This document shows, piece after piece, positions 1-10,361 of a DNA stretch of 64,000 nt. The notes below the pieces were generated by a model. It searched no databases and had not been told where the DNA came from. It was given only the letters and a program-made list of their open reading frames with translations. The DNA comes from Sphingobium indicum B90A (GTDB lineage Bacteria > Pseudomonadota > Alphaproteobacteria > Sphingomonadales > Sphingomonadaceae). The translations under genes and the position numbers were made by a program. The stretch is taken from assembly GCF_000264945.2 (NCBI RefSeq), contig NZ_CP013070.1, positions 2,046,001 through 2,110,000 on the forward strand, in the 5' to 3' direction. Every line of letters begins with the position of its first letter. The first letter of the stretch is position 1.

Positions 1-1014
1 AGGTCGTCGGCGACGGCGCGGATTTCCGGATGCTGGCGCGCCGACAGGCCGATCAGCCCGGAAATCACCGAAAATATGTTCTTGATCCGGTGGGAGAGTT
101 CATGGGCGATGACCTCCCGCTCCTCCACCATGGCGATCTGGTCGTTAATGTCGGTGCAGGTGCCGATCCAGCGCACGATCGCCCCATGTTCGTCCCGGAT
201 CGGCAGGGCGCGGCCCAATGTCCAGCGATAATCGCCGCCATGATGGCGCAGCCGATATTCGATCTCATAGGGTTCGCCGGTTTCCAGCGAATGGCGCCAG
301 CGCCCCCAGGCGCGTTCCTGATCGTCCGGATGGAACATGCCGTTCCATCCCTCGCCATCGGTCGATCCCGCGGGAACGCCGGTGAATTCATACCAGCGGG
401 CATTGTAATAATCATGATAGCCGTCCGGCAGCGTCGACCAGACCATTTGCGGCATGGTGTCGGCCAGGGTCCGGAACATGCGGTCGCTTTCCGCCACCGC
501 CTGCGCGTCCCTTTGCTGCCGGGCGATCACGTCGCGGTCGCGGCGGCGGCCCTCCAGTTCCACCATGACCTGGCGGGCGAGCAGGGAAAGCCCCTGGCGC
601 TGAAGATCCGTCAGGTCGTCGCGCGGCTTGTCGTCGATGACGCAGAGCGCGCCCAGCGACGCCCCTTCGCCGTCGATCAGCGGCGCACCGGCGTAGAAAC
701 GGATGAAGGGCGCCCCCGTGACGAGGGCGTTGTCGCGAAAATCGGGGTTCCGCGTCGCGTCGGACACCACGAAGATTTCCGGACCCTGCATGGCATGGGC
801 GCAGAAGGATATGTCGCGGGGGGTTTCTTCCACATCCAGGCCGTTGCGGGCGAGGAAACGTTGGCGTTCATCCTCGACGACGCTGACCAGGGCGATGGGC
901 GCTTCGCACAGCGCGGCGGCGAAGGCGGTGATCTGGTCGAGCGTGTCGAAGCCCCCGGTATCGAGATCGTAGCGCGCCAGCAGCGCCGCGCGGTCCGTCT
1001 CGAGCCCGCGTCCT

Positions 1015-1022
<8 letters not shown>
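1..1022 (-). CDS. GAF-PAS sensor histidine kinase, HWE/HisKA_2 type (partial, 3' end outside window)
   Basis: Only the N-terminal part is in the window. The visible protein starts [15 protein letters not shown], has a GAF domain (about residues 20-165, with the FCAHAM and [18 protein letters not shown] signatures) and a PAS domain (about 185-300, [21 protein letters not shown]), then enters the phospho-acceptor helix with HELSHRIKN, the H-box form of HWE/HisKA_2 kinases. These kinases usually phosphorylate stand-alone or PhyR-type response regulators. No membrane segment is seen, so it should be a cytoplasmic sensor. Its ATG overlaps the murA stop by 8 nt (ATGGCTGA), which suggests translational coupling with murA. 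The signal it senses cannot be told from the sequence. Confidence 0.85.
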
Positions 1023-2298
<1,276 letters not shown>

Positions 2299-2506
2299 CG
2301 GCTGGGTTCTTAACGTTAATTCCGGTTTCCGCAAGGCGTGCGGCGCGGCTGTCCGTTCATGGGCGCGTTTCTGCGCGCCCTTGAAACATTTGTGCGTTCG
2401 CCCGCCCATTATTGATCGAGTTTAGTGCAGTTTGCGGAAATGCAGCCAAAAGACGCGTGGGGCGTTTTGCCATCGTAACGACAATGCAAGCAAAAAGGTG
2501 TTTTTG

Positions 2507-3241
2507 GTGGCAACAAGTTGTTTCGCGGACAGGTTGGCGAAGCATGTGCCCCTGTCCGATGCGGAGAAGAAGGCGCTTACGAGGCTGGAGGAAAATCCCC
2601 GCAAGGTGAGGCGCGGCGCGATGATCCAGCGCGTCAACGAGATGGTGACCGAACTGTTCGTCCTGCGCGAAGGGCGGGTGATGAGCTTCGTCATCCTGCC
2701 CGACGGCAGCAGGCAGATCCTGCGCGTCTATTTTCCGGGCGATTTCATCGGATCGGCCAGCACGATCTACAGCCGGGCGCCGGAATCGCTGGTGGCTCTG
2801 TCGGACGCGATCATCTGCCCGTTCGACAAGCATGCGCTGCGCCGCCTGCTGGAGGAATATCCCCGCGTCGCGGCGCTGCTGTTCCTGCTGTCCAATGCGG
2901 AGCGCGTCGCGCTGACCGACCGGCTCGCCTCATTGGGGCGGACGTCGGCCAAGGCGCGGGTGGCGTCCTTCCTGCTGGACATATTCGATCGCCTGCGGGT
3001 GACGGACGACAGCATCACCGACAGCTTCGACCTCAAGCTGACGCAGGAGGAGATCGGCGACGCCATCGGCCTCACCTCCGTCCATGTGAACCGGATGATC
3101 CGGCAGATGGAGCAGGAAGGGCTGATCAGCCGGGCCAATGGGCGGATCACCCTGCGCGACATGGCGCGGCTGGAGGAGATCGGCCATTACACCAACCGGC
3201 ACAAGGATATGGACCTGGACTGGCTGCCGGGAATGGAATGA
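2507..3241 (+). CDS. Crp/Fnr family transcriptional regulator
   Basis: Cyclic-nucleotide-binding-like beta-roll domain in the N-terminal half (RRGAMIQRVNEMVTELFVLREGRV) followed by a winged helix-turn-helix (LTQEEIGDAIGLTSVHVNRMIRQMEQEG, near the C terminus). The FNR-type N-terminal cysteine cluster is absent (only one Cys near the start), so oxygen sensing through an iron-sulfur cluster is unlikely. I prefer the GTG at 2507 because a purine-rich AAAAAGG lies about 7 nt upstream; an in-frame ATG at 2432 would add 25 poorly composed residues and has no clear ribosome binding site. Divergent from murA. The effector is unknown. Confidence 0.85.
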   Translation: MATSCFADRLAKHVPLSDAEKKALTRLEENPRKVRRGAMIQRVNEMVTELFVLREGRVMSFVILPDGSRQILRVYFPGDFIGSASTIYSRAPESLVALSDAIICPFDKHALRRLLEEYPRVAALLFLLSNAERVALTDRLASLGRTSAKARVASFLLDIFDRLRVTDDSITDSFDLKLTQEEIGDAIGLTSVHVNRMIRQMEQEGLISRANGRITLRDMARLEEIGHYTNRHKDMDLDWLPGME

Positions 3242-3296
3242 GGGACGCGGCCTGTTCCCGCGCGGGCGGGAGCATGCGGTCCCCCCGCCCAGGATT

Positions 3297-3863
3297 TCAA
3301 GCCAGCAGTTCCACGTCCCAGTAAAGCCAGTCGTGCCAGCTTTCGTGCAGATAGTTGGGCGGGAAGGCCCGGCCATGTTCCTGCAACTGCCAGCTCGTCG
3401 GGCGGATCGGCGTCACGTGCAATTGCATATGCGCCTCCTTCGGCGTGCGGCCGCCCTTCTTGAGGTTGCAGGGCGAGCAGGCCGTCGCGACATTTTCCCA
3501 GGTCGTCCGCCCGCCGGCGCGGCGCGGAATGACATGGTCGAAGGTCAGGTCGTTCGGGGAGCCGCAATATTGGCAGGCGAACTTGTCGCGCAGGAACAGG
3601 TTGAACCGGGTGAAGGCGGGATGTTCCGACGGCTTCACATATTGCTTCAGCGCGATCACCGATGGGATCTGCATCCGAAGGCTGGGGCTGTGCACCTGCC
3701 GCTCATAACTGGCGACGATGTCCACCCGATCCAAAAAAACCGCCTTGATGGCGGTTTGCCAGGGCCAGAGGCTCAGTGGATAATAGCTTAAAGGCGTGTA
3801 GTCCGCATTCAGCACCAAAGCCGGACAGTTTTCCGGATGTCGTATCAGGTCGGGATGGTACAT
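3297..3863 (-). CDS. HNH endonuclease family protein
   Basis: 188 residues. The HNH module is in the C-terminal half: CQYCGSPNDLTFDHVIPRRAGG, then ENVATACSPCN, giving two CxxC zinc-binding pairs around the catalytic DH. The N-terminal part (LNADYTPLSYYPLSLWPWQTAIKAVFLDRVDIV) is the conserved lead of the stand-alone bacterial HNH family that is found singly in many alphaproteobacterial chromosomes. No restriction-modification or phage genes are near, so it looks like a resident housekeeping member of unknown target rather than part of a defence island. Convergent with the Crp-like gene. Confidence 0.85.
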   Translation of the reverse strand: MYHPDLIRHPENCPALVLNADYTPLSYYPLSLWPWQTAIKAVFLDRVDIVASYERQVHSPSLRMQIPSVIALKQYVKPSEHPAFTRFNLFLRDKFACQYCGSPNDLTFDHVIPRRAGGRTTWENVATACSPCNLKKGGRTPKEAHMQLHVTPIRPTSWQLQEHGRAFPPNYLHESWHDWLYWDVELLA

Positions 3864-3960
3864 ATATTACCCTTCAACCCCCTTTCGCCACCGCCCTGAT
3901 CGTTCAGAAACGTGACGCCGGCATGACAGCATTAACACCCCCACCCCGTCAAGGGCCTGT

Positions 3961-4863
3961 ATGACTCAATCGGCACAGCCACAGCATATGGTGACTCGCT
4001 TCGCCCCAAGCCCCACGGGTAGGTTGCATGTGGGGCACGCCTGGTCGGCGTTGCTGGCGATGGACCTGGCCCATGCGCGGGGCGGTTCCTTCCGCCTGCG
4101 GATCGAGGACATAGACGGCACCCGCAGCCGGCCGGAGCATGTCGACGGCATCGTCGAGGACATGCGCTGGCTGGGCATCGCCTGGGACGGGGAGATCGTC
4201 TTCCAGTCGGCGCGGCTGGACCGCTACCGGGCCGCGCTGGAGCGGCTGGAGGCGATGGGCCTGCTCTATCCCTGTTTCTGCACCCGCGCCGACATAGCCG
4301 CCAGCGCCGCCGCCCCGCATGGGCCGGAGGGGCCGGTCTATCCCGGCACATGCCGGCGGCTGGACGAAGCGGCGCGGGCAAGGCGGATCGCGGCGGGGGA
4401 GCCGCATGCCTGGCGGATCGACATGGCGCGCGCGGTCGCGCAGGCCGGGCCGCTGCATTGGCGCGCCCTGCCCTTCCCGCCCGCCGACGACGCGGCGTCG
4501 CCCGTCCGCGCCGAGCCGCTTGCCGCCGGCGACGTCGTGCTGGCGCGCAAAGACGCGCCCGCCAGCTATCATCTCTCCTGCACGCTGGACGATGCGGCGA
4601 TGGGCGTGACCCATGTGCTGCGCGGCGACGACCTGCGGAGCGCGACCGACATCCACCGGCTGGTCCAGGCGCTGCTTGGCCTGCCGTCCCCCCTTTATGT
4701 CCATCATCCGCTGCTGGCCGGGCCGGACGGCAGGCGGCTGGCCAAGCGGGACGGGTCGATCGCGCTTGCCGATCTGCGGGCGGAGGGCGTGGACCCCCGG
4801 CGCCTGGCCGACGATCTGCGCCATGCGCGCTTTCCGATTGGCATTTCGCTGGCCAGCGCCTAG
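3961..4863 (+). CDS. gluQ: Glutamyl-Q tRNA(Asp) synthetase
   Basis: Truncated glutamyl-tRNA synthetase paralogue that activates glutamate and attaches it to queuosine at position 34 of tRNA(Asp). The catalytic core is seen: RFAPSPTGRLHVGHAWSAL (HIGH-type motif HVGH), zinc-site region CFCTRAD with a downstream YPGTCR, and LAKRDGS as the KMSKS-like loop. At 300 residues the protein has no anticodon-binding domain, which separates GluQRS from GltX. Followed within 10 nt by the HIG1 gene. Confidence 0.93.
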   Translation: MTQSAQPQHMVTRFAPSPTGRLHVGHAWSALLAMDLAHARGGSFRLRIEDIDGTRSRPEHVDGIVEDMRWLGIAWDGEIVFQSARLDRYRAALERLEAMGLLYPCFCTRADIAASAAAPHGPEGPVYPGTCRRLDEAARARRIAAGEPHAWRIDMARAVAQAGPLHWRALPFPPADDAASPVRAEPLAAGDVVLARKDAPASYHLSCTLDDAAMGVTHVLRGDDLRSATDIHRLVQALLGLPSPLYVHHPLLAGPDGRRLAKRDGSIALADLRAEGVDPRRLADDLRHARFPIGISLASA

Positions 4864-4872
4864 ATTCAGCGC

Positions 4873-5106
4873 ATGAACACGCTGCTCGTCATCGCCCTGA
4901 TCCTGGCCATGGGCGCCACCCTGTTCGCATTGATCCGGGGGATCGTCGCCTTTCTTCAGATGACCAAGGAGCAGTTGAACTCGCCCGAGGGCGGACCCAG
5001 CCCGTCCAGCCTGAAGCAGAACAGGATGATGATGAACCGCATCCTGTTCCAGGCGGTGGCGGTGATCATCGTCGCGCTGTTGCTGCTGATGAAGGGCAAT
5101 GGCTGA
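4873..5106 (+). CDS. HIG1-domain small membrane protein
   Basis: 77 residues with two membrane helices (about 3-25 and 56-73) joined by a short polar loop, the layout of twin-transmembrane HIG1 proteins. In mitochondria this family assists respiratory supercomplexes; the bacterial role is not established. It sits directly after gluQ and its stop overlaps the start of the cobalamin adenosyltransferase by 8 nt, so the three genes are probably co-transcribed. HIG1 next to PduO is a pairing common in alphaproteobacteria. Confidence 0.8.
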   Translation: MNTLLVIALILAMGATLFALIRGIVAFLQMTKEQLNSPEGGPSPSSLKQNRMMMNRILFQAVAVIIVALLLLMKGNG

Positions 5107-5689
5107 TGCGCCGCCCGGCATGGTGAAGCTGAACAAGATCTACACCCGCACCGGGGACGGGGGAACCACCGGGCTGGTCGACGGCTCGCGCCTGCCCAAG
5201 CATGCCCCGCGCATGCAGGCGGTGGGCGATGTCGACGAAGCGAACAGCGCCATCGGGCTTGCCGTCATCGCCATCGGCGACAGGCCGGAGGCGGGCTGGC
5301 TGACGACGGTCCAGAACGACCTGTTCGACCTGGGCGCCGACCTTGCCACGCCCATCCCGGACGGAGAGGACGAACCCTGGGCGCTGCGGATCGTCGCCCT
5401 TCAGGTCGAGCGGCTGGAGCGGCAGATCGATGTCATGAACGCGGACCTGGCGCCGCTGGACAGCTTCGTCCTGCCCGGCGGGTCGGCGGCGGCAGCGGCC
5501 GTGCACCTGGCCCGCGCCGTCACCCGTCGCGCCGAACGATCCGCCACCGCGGCGGCGGCCGAGGTCGCGCTCAATCCGCACGCGCTGGCCTATCTCAACC
5601 GCCTGTCCGACCTGCTGTTCGTGCTGGCCCGGCGCCTGAACGGCAATGGCGCGGGCGATGTGAAATGGGTGCCGGGCGCGTCCCGCTGA
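5099..5689 (+). CDS. Cob(I)yrinic acid a,c-diamide / cob(I)alamin adenosyltransferase, PduO type
   Basis: Transfers the 5'-deoxyadenosyl group of ATP to cob(I)alamin, making adenosylcobalamin. The ATP-binding N-terminal motif YTRTGDGGTTGL and the helical-bundle core (VGDVDEANSAIG, FVLPGGSAAAAAVHLARAVTRRAER, NRLSDLLFVLAR) are clear; 196 residues fits the PduO/EutT-type trimeric enzyme. The annotated start overlaps the HIG1 gene by 8 nt; a second in-frame ATG seven codons in (MVKLNKIYTRTGDGG) would also keep the domain whole. Confidence 0.93.
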   Translation: MADAPPGMVKLNKIYTRTGDGGTTGLVDGSRLPKHAPRMQAVGDVDEANSAIGLAVIAIGDRPEAGWLTTVQNDLFDLGADLATPIPDGEDEPWALRIVALQVERLERQIDVMNADLAPLDSFVLPGGSAAAAAVHLARAVTRRAERSATAAAAEVALNPHALAYLNRLSDLLFVLARRLNGNGAGDVKWVPGASR

Positions 5690-5889
5690 AGCAGTTCAGA
5701 GCATCCCTTGCGGCGGAGAGCGATCCTGCCCTCCGACAGGCTGCCGGACCGGCTTTTCCGCATGACGCTCCAACCGTTCGACTCATGCACGGCACGGTTC
5801 GTCCTTGAGCCGGGCGTTAACCCTCTTCCTTCATCCCCTCTTTACGCGCCGCGCCAATTTTGCCCCGATTGCAATGACAGGGCCACGGG

Positions 5890-6765
5890 ATGCAATTCTA
5901 CCTCGCGACATCCTTCATCTTTCCCCGCTCGCTGCGGTTTCGCCTCTTCACCCTCTGCTTCCTGACCACCCACCTGCCGCTGCTGGGCTATATCGTCTGG
6001 GGCGCGGCGACGGGGCGGATCGCCTGGGCGGAATTCATCGTCCTCGCCCTGGCGACGATGGCGGGTGCAGCCGGAGCGCTGATCGGCATCGGCGCCTTGC
6101 TGGACCCGATCCACGCGCTGGCGGACGCGCTGGACCCGGCCGAGCAGTCCGCCCGCAAACGCGGCGGGCCGACCCTGCCGGAAGTGGGGGACATTATTTC
6201 CAGGCTTTTCCATGGGGTGCGCGGAGCCGCCGTCGCGACGCGGGAGCGGATCGACGAACTGAACATCGCCGCCAATGAGGATGCGCTGACCGGCATCGCC
6301 AACCGGCGCGGCTTCCTGGCGCAGCTCGACGCGCTTCCGCTCGCCAGGCGCAGGGGCTGCATCGCGATCATCGATCTCGACCATTTCAAGCAGGTCAACG
6401 ATATGCTGGGCCATGACGAGGGCGACCGCGTGCTGGCCGATTTCGCCTCTCGCCTGTCGTCGCAGACCCGCCGCATCGACATCATCGCCCGCTGGGGCGG
6501 CGAGGAATTCGCGATCTTCTATCAGGACGCGATAGAGGATGAGGCGAGCTGGTCGCTGGCGCGCATCGCGGAACGGATGCGGCGGGAGCCTGTCGGCATG
6601 GTGAGCGACCAGCCGATCACCTTTTCCGCAGGGCTATGCGCATGGCGGGGTGGGCCGGTGATGGCGGCCATCGGCCAGGCCGACGAGGCGCTCTACCGCG
6701 CCAAGAAGTCAGGCCGCGACCGCATCCAGCGGGCGGAACGGCCCTCCACGCCGGTTTACGGCTGA
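5890..6765 (+). CDS. Membrane-bound diguanylate cyclase (GGDEF)
   Basis: Makes cyclic di-GMP from two GTP. Two hydrophobic helices near the N terminus (about 15-40 and 45-75) anchor the protein; a short linker leads to a GGDEF domain starting at DALTGIANRRGF (about residue 132). The active-site loop reads GGEEF, and an RxxD inhibitory site (RRID) lies exactly five residues before it, so product feedback inhibition is expected. No separate sensory domain is recognised. Downstream, a 16-bp-stem hairpin separates it from the convergent infC. Confidence 0.92.
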   Translation: MQFYLATSFIFPRSLRFRLFTLCFLTTHLPLLGYIVWGAATGRIAWAEFIVLALATMAGAAGALIGIGALLDPIHALADALDPAEQSARKRGGPTLPEVGDIISRLFHGVRGAAVATRERIDELNIAANEDALTGIANRRGFLAQLDALPLARRRGCIAIIDLDHFKQVNDMLGHDEGDRVLADFASRLSSQTRRIDIIARWGGEEFAIFYQDAIEDEASWSLARIAERMRREPVGMVSDQPITFSAGLCAWRGGPVMAAIGQADEALYRAKKSGRDRIQRAERPSTPVYG

Positions 6766-6904
6766 GTTGGCGACAATCCGGTTTGGGAGCGAAGGATGAA
6801 ATGCGGCGCGACATCCGCGTCGATTCTCGGCGGCCAAGCCGGATGAGGCCCGGCCTTGCAGTTCGCGCAAGGGCCTGCGGCGCTCCCCTCCGCCAGCTTT
6901 CGGC

Positions 6905-6942
6905 CGGTCCCCCTCCCCATCTTTCGATGGGGAGGGGGACCG
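6905..6942. repeat. Hairpin repeat, CCCTCCCC-ATC type (copy 1)
   Basis: A perfect stem of about 17 bp (GGTCCCCCTCCCCATC, loop TTTC, then the complement) between the convergent diguanylate cyclase and infC genes. The same stem core recurs at 42906-42934. It has no T-tract on either side, so it is more likely a dispersed palindromic element, or a bidirectional transcription barrier, than a classical terminator. Confidence 0.6.
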
Positions 6943-6973
6943 ATCGACAAAGCTCGTCTAAAAATCGGCGGCC

Positions 6974-7519
6974 TTATTTCGGCGCCAGCACCATCAGCAT
7001 CTGGCGGCCCTCCATGCGCGGATAGGCTTCGACCTTCGCGATCTCGCCCACATTCTCCGCCACGCGCTGGAGCAGTTGCATGCCAAGCTGCTGATGCGAC
7101 AATTCACGGCCGCGGAAACGCAGGGTGATCTTCACCTTGTCGCCCTCGCCGATGAAATCATGGACCTTCTTCATCTTCGTATCATAGTCGTGATCGTCGA
7201 TGTTCGGACGCATCTTGATCTCCTTGATCTCCTGCGTCCTCTGGGTCTTGCGGGCGAGGTTCGCCTTCTTCTGCGCCTCGTACTTGTACTTGCCGATGTC
7301 CAGGAACTTGCACACCGGCGGATCGGCGTTGGGCGACACCTCGACCAGGTCCAGCCCGATCTCATAGGCGCGCTCTATCGCTTCCTGCGTATACATCACG
7401 CCCAGATTTTCGCCTTCGTCATCGATCACGCGCACCTTGGGCACGTTGATGAACTCGTTGTAACGGGGACCGGACTTCGGCGGCGGCGCCATGGGACGGC
7501 GCATCATTGGGGGACGTAT
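6974..7519 (-). CDS. infC: Translation initiation factor IF-3, probable AUA start
   Basis: IF-3 binds the 30S subunit and checks start codons. The protein contains [31 protein letters not shown], the linker, and the C-terminal [26 protein letters not shown]. The first ATG is at 7507, but a strong AGGAG (7532-7528) lies 20 nt before it and only 8 nt before an in-frame ATA at 7519-7517. I therefore place the start at ATA, giving 181 residues. Non-AUG starts on infC are known in other bacteria, where they let IF-3 repress its own synthesis. Downstream of thrS in the same direction, 114 nt apart, as is common. Confidence 0.93.
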   Translation of the reverse strand: MRPPMMRRPMAPPPKSGPRYNEFINVPKVRVIDDEGENLGVMYTQEAIERAYEIGLDLVEVSPNADPPVCKFLDIGKYKYEAQKKANLARKTQRTQEIKEIKMRPNIDDHDYDTKMKKVHDFIGEGDKVKITLRFRGRELSHQQLGMQLLQRVAENVGEIAKVEAYPRMEGRQMLMVLAPK

Positions 7520-7633
7520 AGTGGCTTCTCCTATGGTAGTTGATCGATCGACTCTGGCGGCCCTTTAGCGCAAAGCCGAAAGGGGCGGCAAGTCCGCAAC
7601 GCGGATTTACCGGCCCCATGTGGCATTGCTGCC

Positions 7634-9631
7634 TCACCGCATATCGGGCGCCCGCGCCTCTTTTGCAAGACGGGCGATGACGTCGTCGACAGAAAGGACG
7701 CTCTGCCCCTCCTTGCCAAGCTCGCGCAGGGCCACCGTGCCCTCGTCCGCCTCCCGCCGGCCGACGACCAGCAGATTGGGCACTTTGGCCAGGCTGTGTT
7801 CGCGCACCTTGTAGTTGATCTTCTCGTTGCGGAGGTCGGTTTCCGCCCGGATTCCCGCGGCGCGCAGCTTTTCCGCCACCTCGCTTGCATAGCCGTCCGC
7901 ATCGGACACGATGGTCGCCACCACCGCCTGCACCGGCGCCAGCCAGAGCGGGAAACGGCCCGCATAATGTTCGATGAGGATGCCGATGAACCGCTCGTAG
8001 GAACCGAAGATCGCCCGATGCAGCATCACCGGCCGGTGCCGCTCGCCATCCTCGCCGACATAGGACGCGTCGAGTCGCTCCGGCAGCACCCGGTCCGACT
8101 GGATCGTGCCTACCTGCCAGGTCCGCCCGATCGCATCGGTCAGATGCCATTCCAGCTTCGGCGCATAGAAGGCGCCCTCGCCCGGCAGCTCCTCCCAGCC
8201 ATATTCGGGCGTGTCGAGGCCAGCCGCCGCCACCGCGTCGCGCAGTTCGTTTTCCGCCTGATCCCACATCGCATCGCTGCCGAAGCGCTTTTCGGGACGC
8301 AGGGCCAGCTTGATCGAATAAGTGAAGCCGAAATCCTTGTAGATGCGGTCCGCCAGCGCGCAGAAGGCCCGCACTTCCTCCACGATCTGGTCTTCGCGGC
8401 AGAAGATATGCGCGTCGTCCTGCGTGAACTGGCGCACGCGCATCAGCCCGTGCAGCGCGCCATGCGGCTCGTTGCGATGGCAGCAGCCATTTTCGTAGAA
8501 GCGCAGCGGCAGGTCGCGATAGCTCTTGATCCCCTGGCGGAAGATCAGGACATGCGCCGGGCAGTTCATGGGCTTGAGCGCCATCCAGTCGGCATCGTCC
8601 GACACCAGCGGCCCTTCATCCTCGACATTGGGCACCTCGTCGGGGATGACGAACATATTTTCGCGATATTTGCCCCAGTGGCCGGACTGCTCCCACTGGC
8701 GGGCGTCCATGACCTGCGGCGTCTTCACCTCGCGATAGCCCGCATCGTCGATGGCGCGGCGCATATAGGCCTCCAGCGCCCGCCAGATGATATAGCCCTT
8801 GGGGTGCCAGAAGACCGATCCATGCGCCTCCTGCTGGAGGTGGAACAGGTCCATCTCCGCGCCGAGCTTGCGATGGTCGCGCCTGGCCGCTTCCTCCAGC
8901 CGCGTGAGGTGCGCGTCGAGCTGCTTCCGGTTGAGCCAGCCGGTGCCATATATGCGGCTCAGCATCGCGTTCTTCTGGTCGCCGCGCCAATAGGCGCCCG
9001 ACACGCGGGTCAGCTTGAACGCCGCGGGATCGAGCTTGCCCGTCGAGGCCAGATGCGGTCCCCGGCACATGTCGAGCCAGTCGCCGCCCGACCAATAGAC
9101 GGTCAGTTCCTCGCCCTCGGGCAGTTCGGCGGCCCATTCGGCCTTGAAGGTCTCGCCCCCGGCCCGCCAGCGCGCGATCAGGTCCTCGCGCTTCCACACC
9201 TCGCGGCGCAGCGGCTTGTCGGCGGCGATGATCTCCCGCATCTTCGCCTCGATGGCGGGCAGGTCTTCCTCCGTGAAGGGTCGCGGCTTTCCTTCGACGA
9301 GGGGGGGCGCGAAGTCATAATAGAAGCCGTCGTCCGTCGCCGGGCCGAAGGTGATCTGCGTTCCCGGAAACAGCGCCTGCACCGCTTCGGCCAGCACATG
9401 GGCGAAGTCGTGCCGCGCCAGTTCCAGCGCGTCCGCCTCATCCCGCGACGTCACCAACGCCAGTTGCGCATCGGCCTCCAGCGGCCGCATGATGTCGCGC
9501 AGCTCGCCATCGACCCGCGCCGCGATGGCCGCCTTGGCCAGCCCCGGCCCGATCGCCGCCGCAATGTCCGCCGGGGTAGTGCCGGGCGCGACTTCACGCA
9601 CGGAACCGTCGGGCAGGGTGATCTTGAGCAT
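7634..9631 (-). CDS. thrS: Threonyl-tRNA synthetase
   Basis: Charges tRNA(Thr). Starting at [14 protein letters not shown] the protein has 665 residues: TGS domain (1-60), the editing domain with [10 protein letters not shown] (HxxxH-like) at about 70-220, the class II core with [37 protein letters not shown], and the C-terminal anticodon-binding domain ([12 protein letters not shown] onward). The frame remains open for 23 codons upstream of this start, but these residues do not resemble the family. Transcribed toward infC. Confidence 0.97.
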   Translation of the reverse strand: MLKITLPDGSVREVAPGTTPADIAAAIGPGLAKAAIAARVDGELRDIMRPLEADAQLALVTSRDEADALELARHDFAHVLAEAVQALFPGTQITFGPATDDGFYYDFAPPLVEGKPRPFTEEDLPAIEAKMREIIAADKPLRREVWKREDLIARWRAGGETFKAEWAAELPEGEELTVYWSGGDWLDMCRGPHLASTGKLDPAAFKLTRVSGAYWRGDQKNAMLSRIYGTGWLNRKQLDAHLTRLEEAARRDHRKLGAEMDLFHLQQEAHGSVFWHPKGYIIWRALEAYMRRAIDDAGYREVKTPQVMDARQWEQSGHWGKYRENMFVIPDEVPNVEDEGPLVSDDADWMALKPMNCPAHVLIFRQGIKSYRDLPLRFYENGCCHRNEPHGALHGLMRVRQFTQDDAHIFCREDQIVEEVRAFCALADRIYKDFGFTYSIKLALRPEKRFGSDAMWDQAENELRDAVAAAGLDTPEYGWEELPGEGAFYAPKLEWHLTDAIGRTWQVGTIQSDRVLPERLDASYVGEDGERHRPVMLHRAIFGSYERFIGILIEHYAGRFPLWLAPVQAVVATIVSDADGYASEVAEKLRAAGIRAETDLRNEKINYKVREHSLAKVPNLLVVGRREADEGTVALRELGKEGQSVLSVDDVIARLAKEARAPDMR

Positions 9632-9804
9632 GGCGGACACGGAGGGTCTTTCTGTTGAAATGGCGGATCGCGCAGCCGGGAAAAGCCGCGCCTTCCCCAT
9701 AAATGGGCCGCCCGCCCTGTCAATAGAAGCCCTCTTGCCAGCGCATCGCGGTCAGCGCATGATGTATGTGCTGTTATATCATTATTCCCATGGGAGGGAC
9801 GCAT

Positions 9805-10242
9805 ATGGCCTTGAGCTTCGCAAGACCCCGGCCGGGCGACGGGGAAACGCCGATGTCGGACATGAACAGCACGCCGCTGATCGACGTGATGCTGGTGCTG
9901 CTGATCATGTTCATCATCACGATCCCGCTCCAGACGCACAGCGTCGGCGTCGACCTGCCGCAGACCCCCAAGGAGCTGACCCCGCCGCCGATCGACGCCG
10001 TCAAGAACAGGGTCGGCATCGACGCCGACGGCACCGTCCGCTGGAACGGCGAGGCCGTCGACCGGCTGACCCTCCGCCAATATCTCGCCGCCGCGCTGCG
10101 CCTGCCTGCCGAACCGGAACTCCAGTTCCAGCCCGATGCGGGAGCGCGTTACGTGACGGTGGATGAAGTGCTGGCCGACATCCGCCGGGCAGGCGTGACG
10201 AAGCTCGGCTTTGTCGGCAATGAACGATATGCCCGCTTCTGA
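9805..10242 (+). CDS. ExbD/TolR family biopolymer transport protein (orphan)
   Basis: 145 residues: short cytoplasmic N terminus, one membrane helix (IDVMLVLLIMFIITIPLQ, with the conserved Asp at its start) and a periplasmic domain. A GGGAGGGA ribosome binding site precedes the ATG at 9805. The C-terminal domain is strikingly like the second ExbD of the tonB operon at 62040-62462 (shared TLRQYL, PELQFQP, GVTKLGFVGNE), so it looks like a duplicate of that gene. No ExbB/TolQ gene is next to it; it would need the ExbB encoded elsewhere. Confidence 0.88.
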   Translation: MALSFARPRPGDGETPMSDMNSTPLIDVMLVLLIMFIITIPLQTHSVGVDLPQTPKELTPPPIDAVKNRVGIDADGTVRWNGEAVDRLTLRQYLAAALRLPAEPELQFQPDAGARYVTVDEVLADIRRAGVTKLGFVGNERYARF

Positions 10243-10361
10243 TCGAGCGTAAAAGAGCAATCCCCGCCATTTCAGCGGGATAGCGTCCGGCACGGTCACG
10301 AAACCCCTTGACCGACGGTCCCCGGCATAGTCTTCTGCCGCCGGGGACAAAGGGGGCATTC

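Noticed and set aside
7796..9658. 620-residue open frame opposite thrS
   Set aside because: Shadow of a strongly conserved synthetase.
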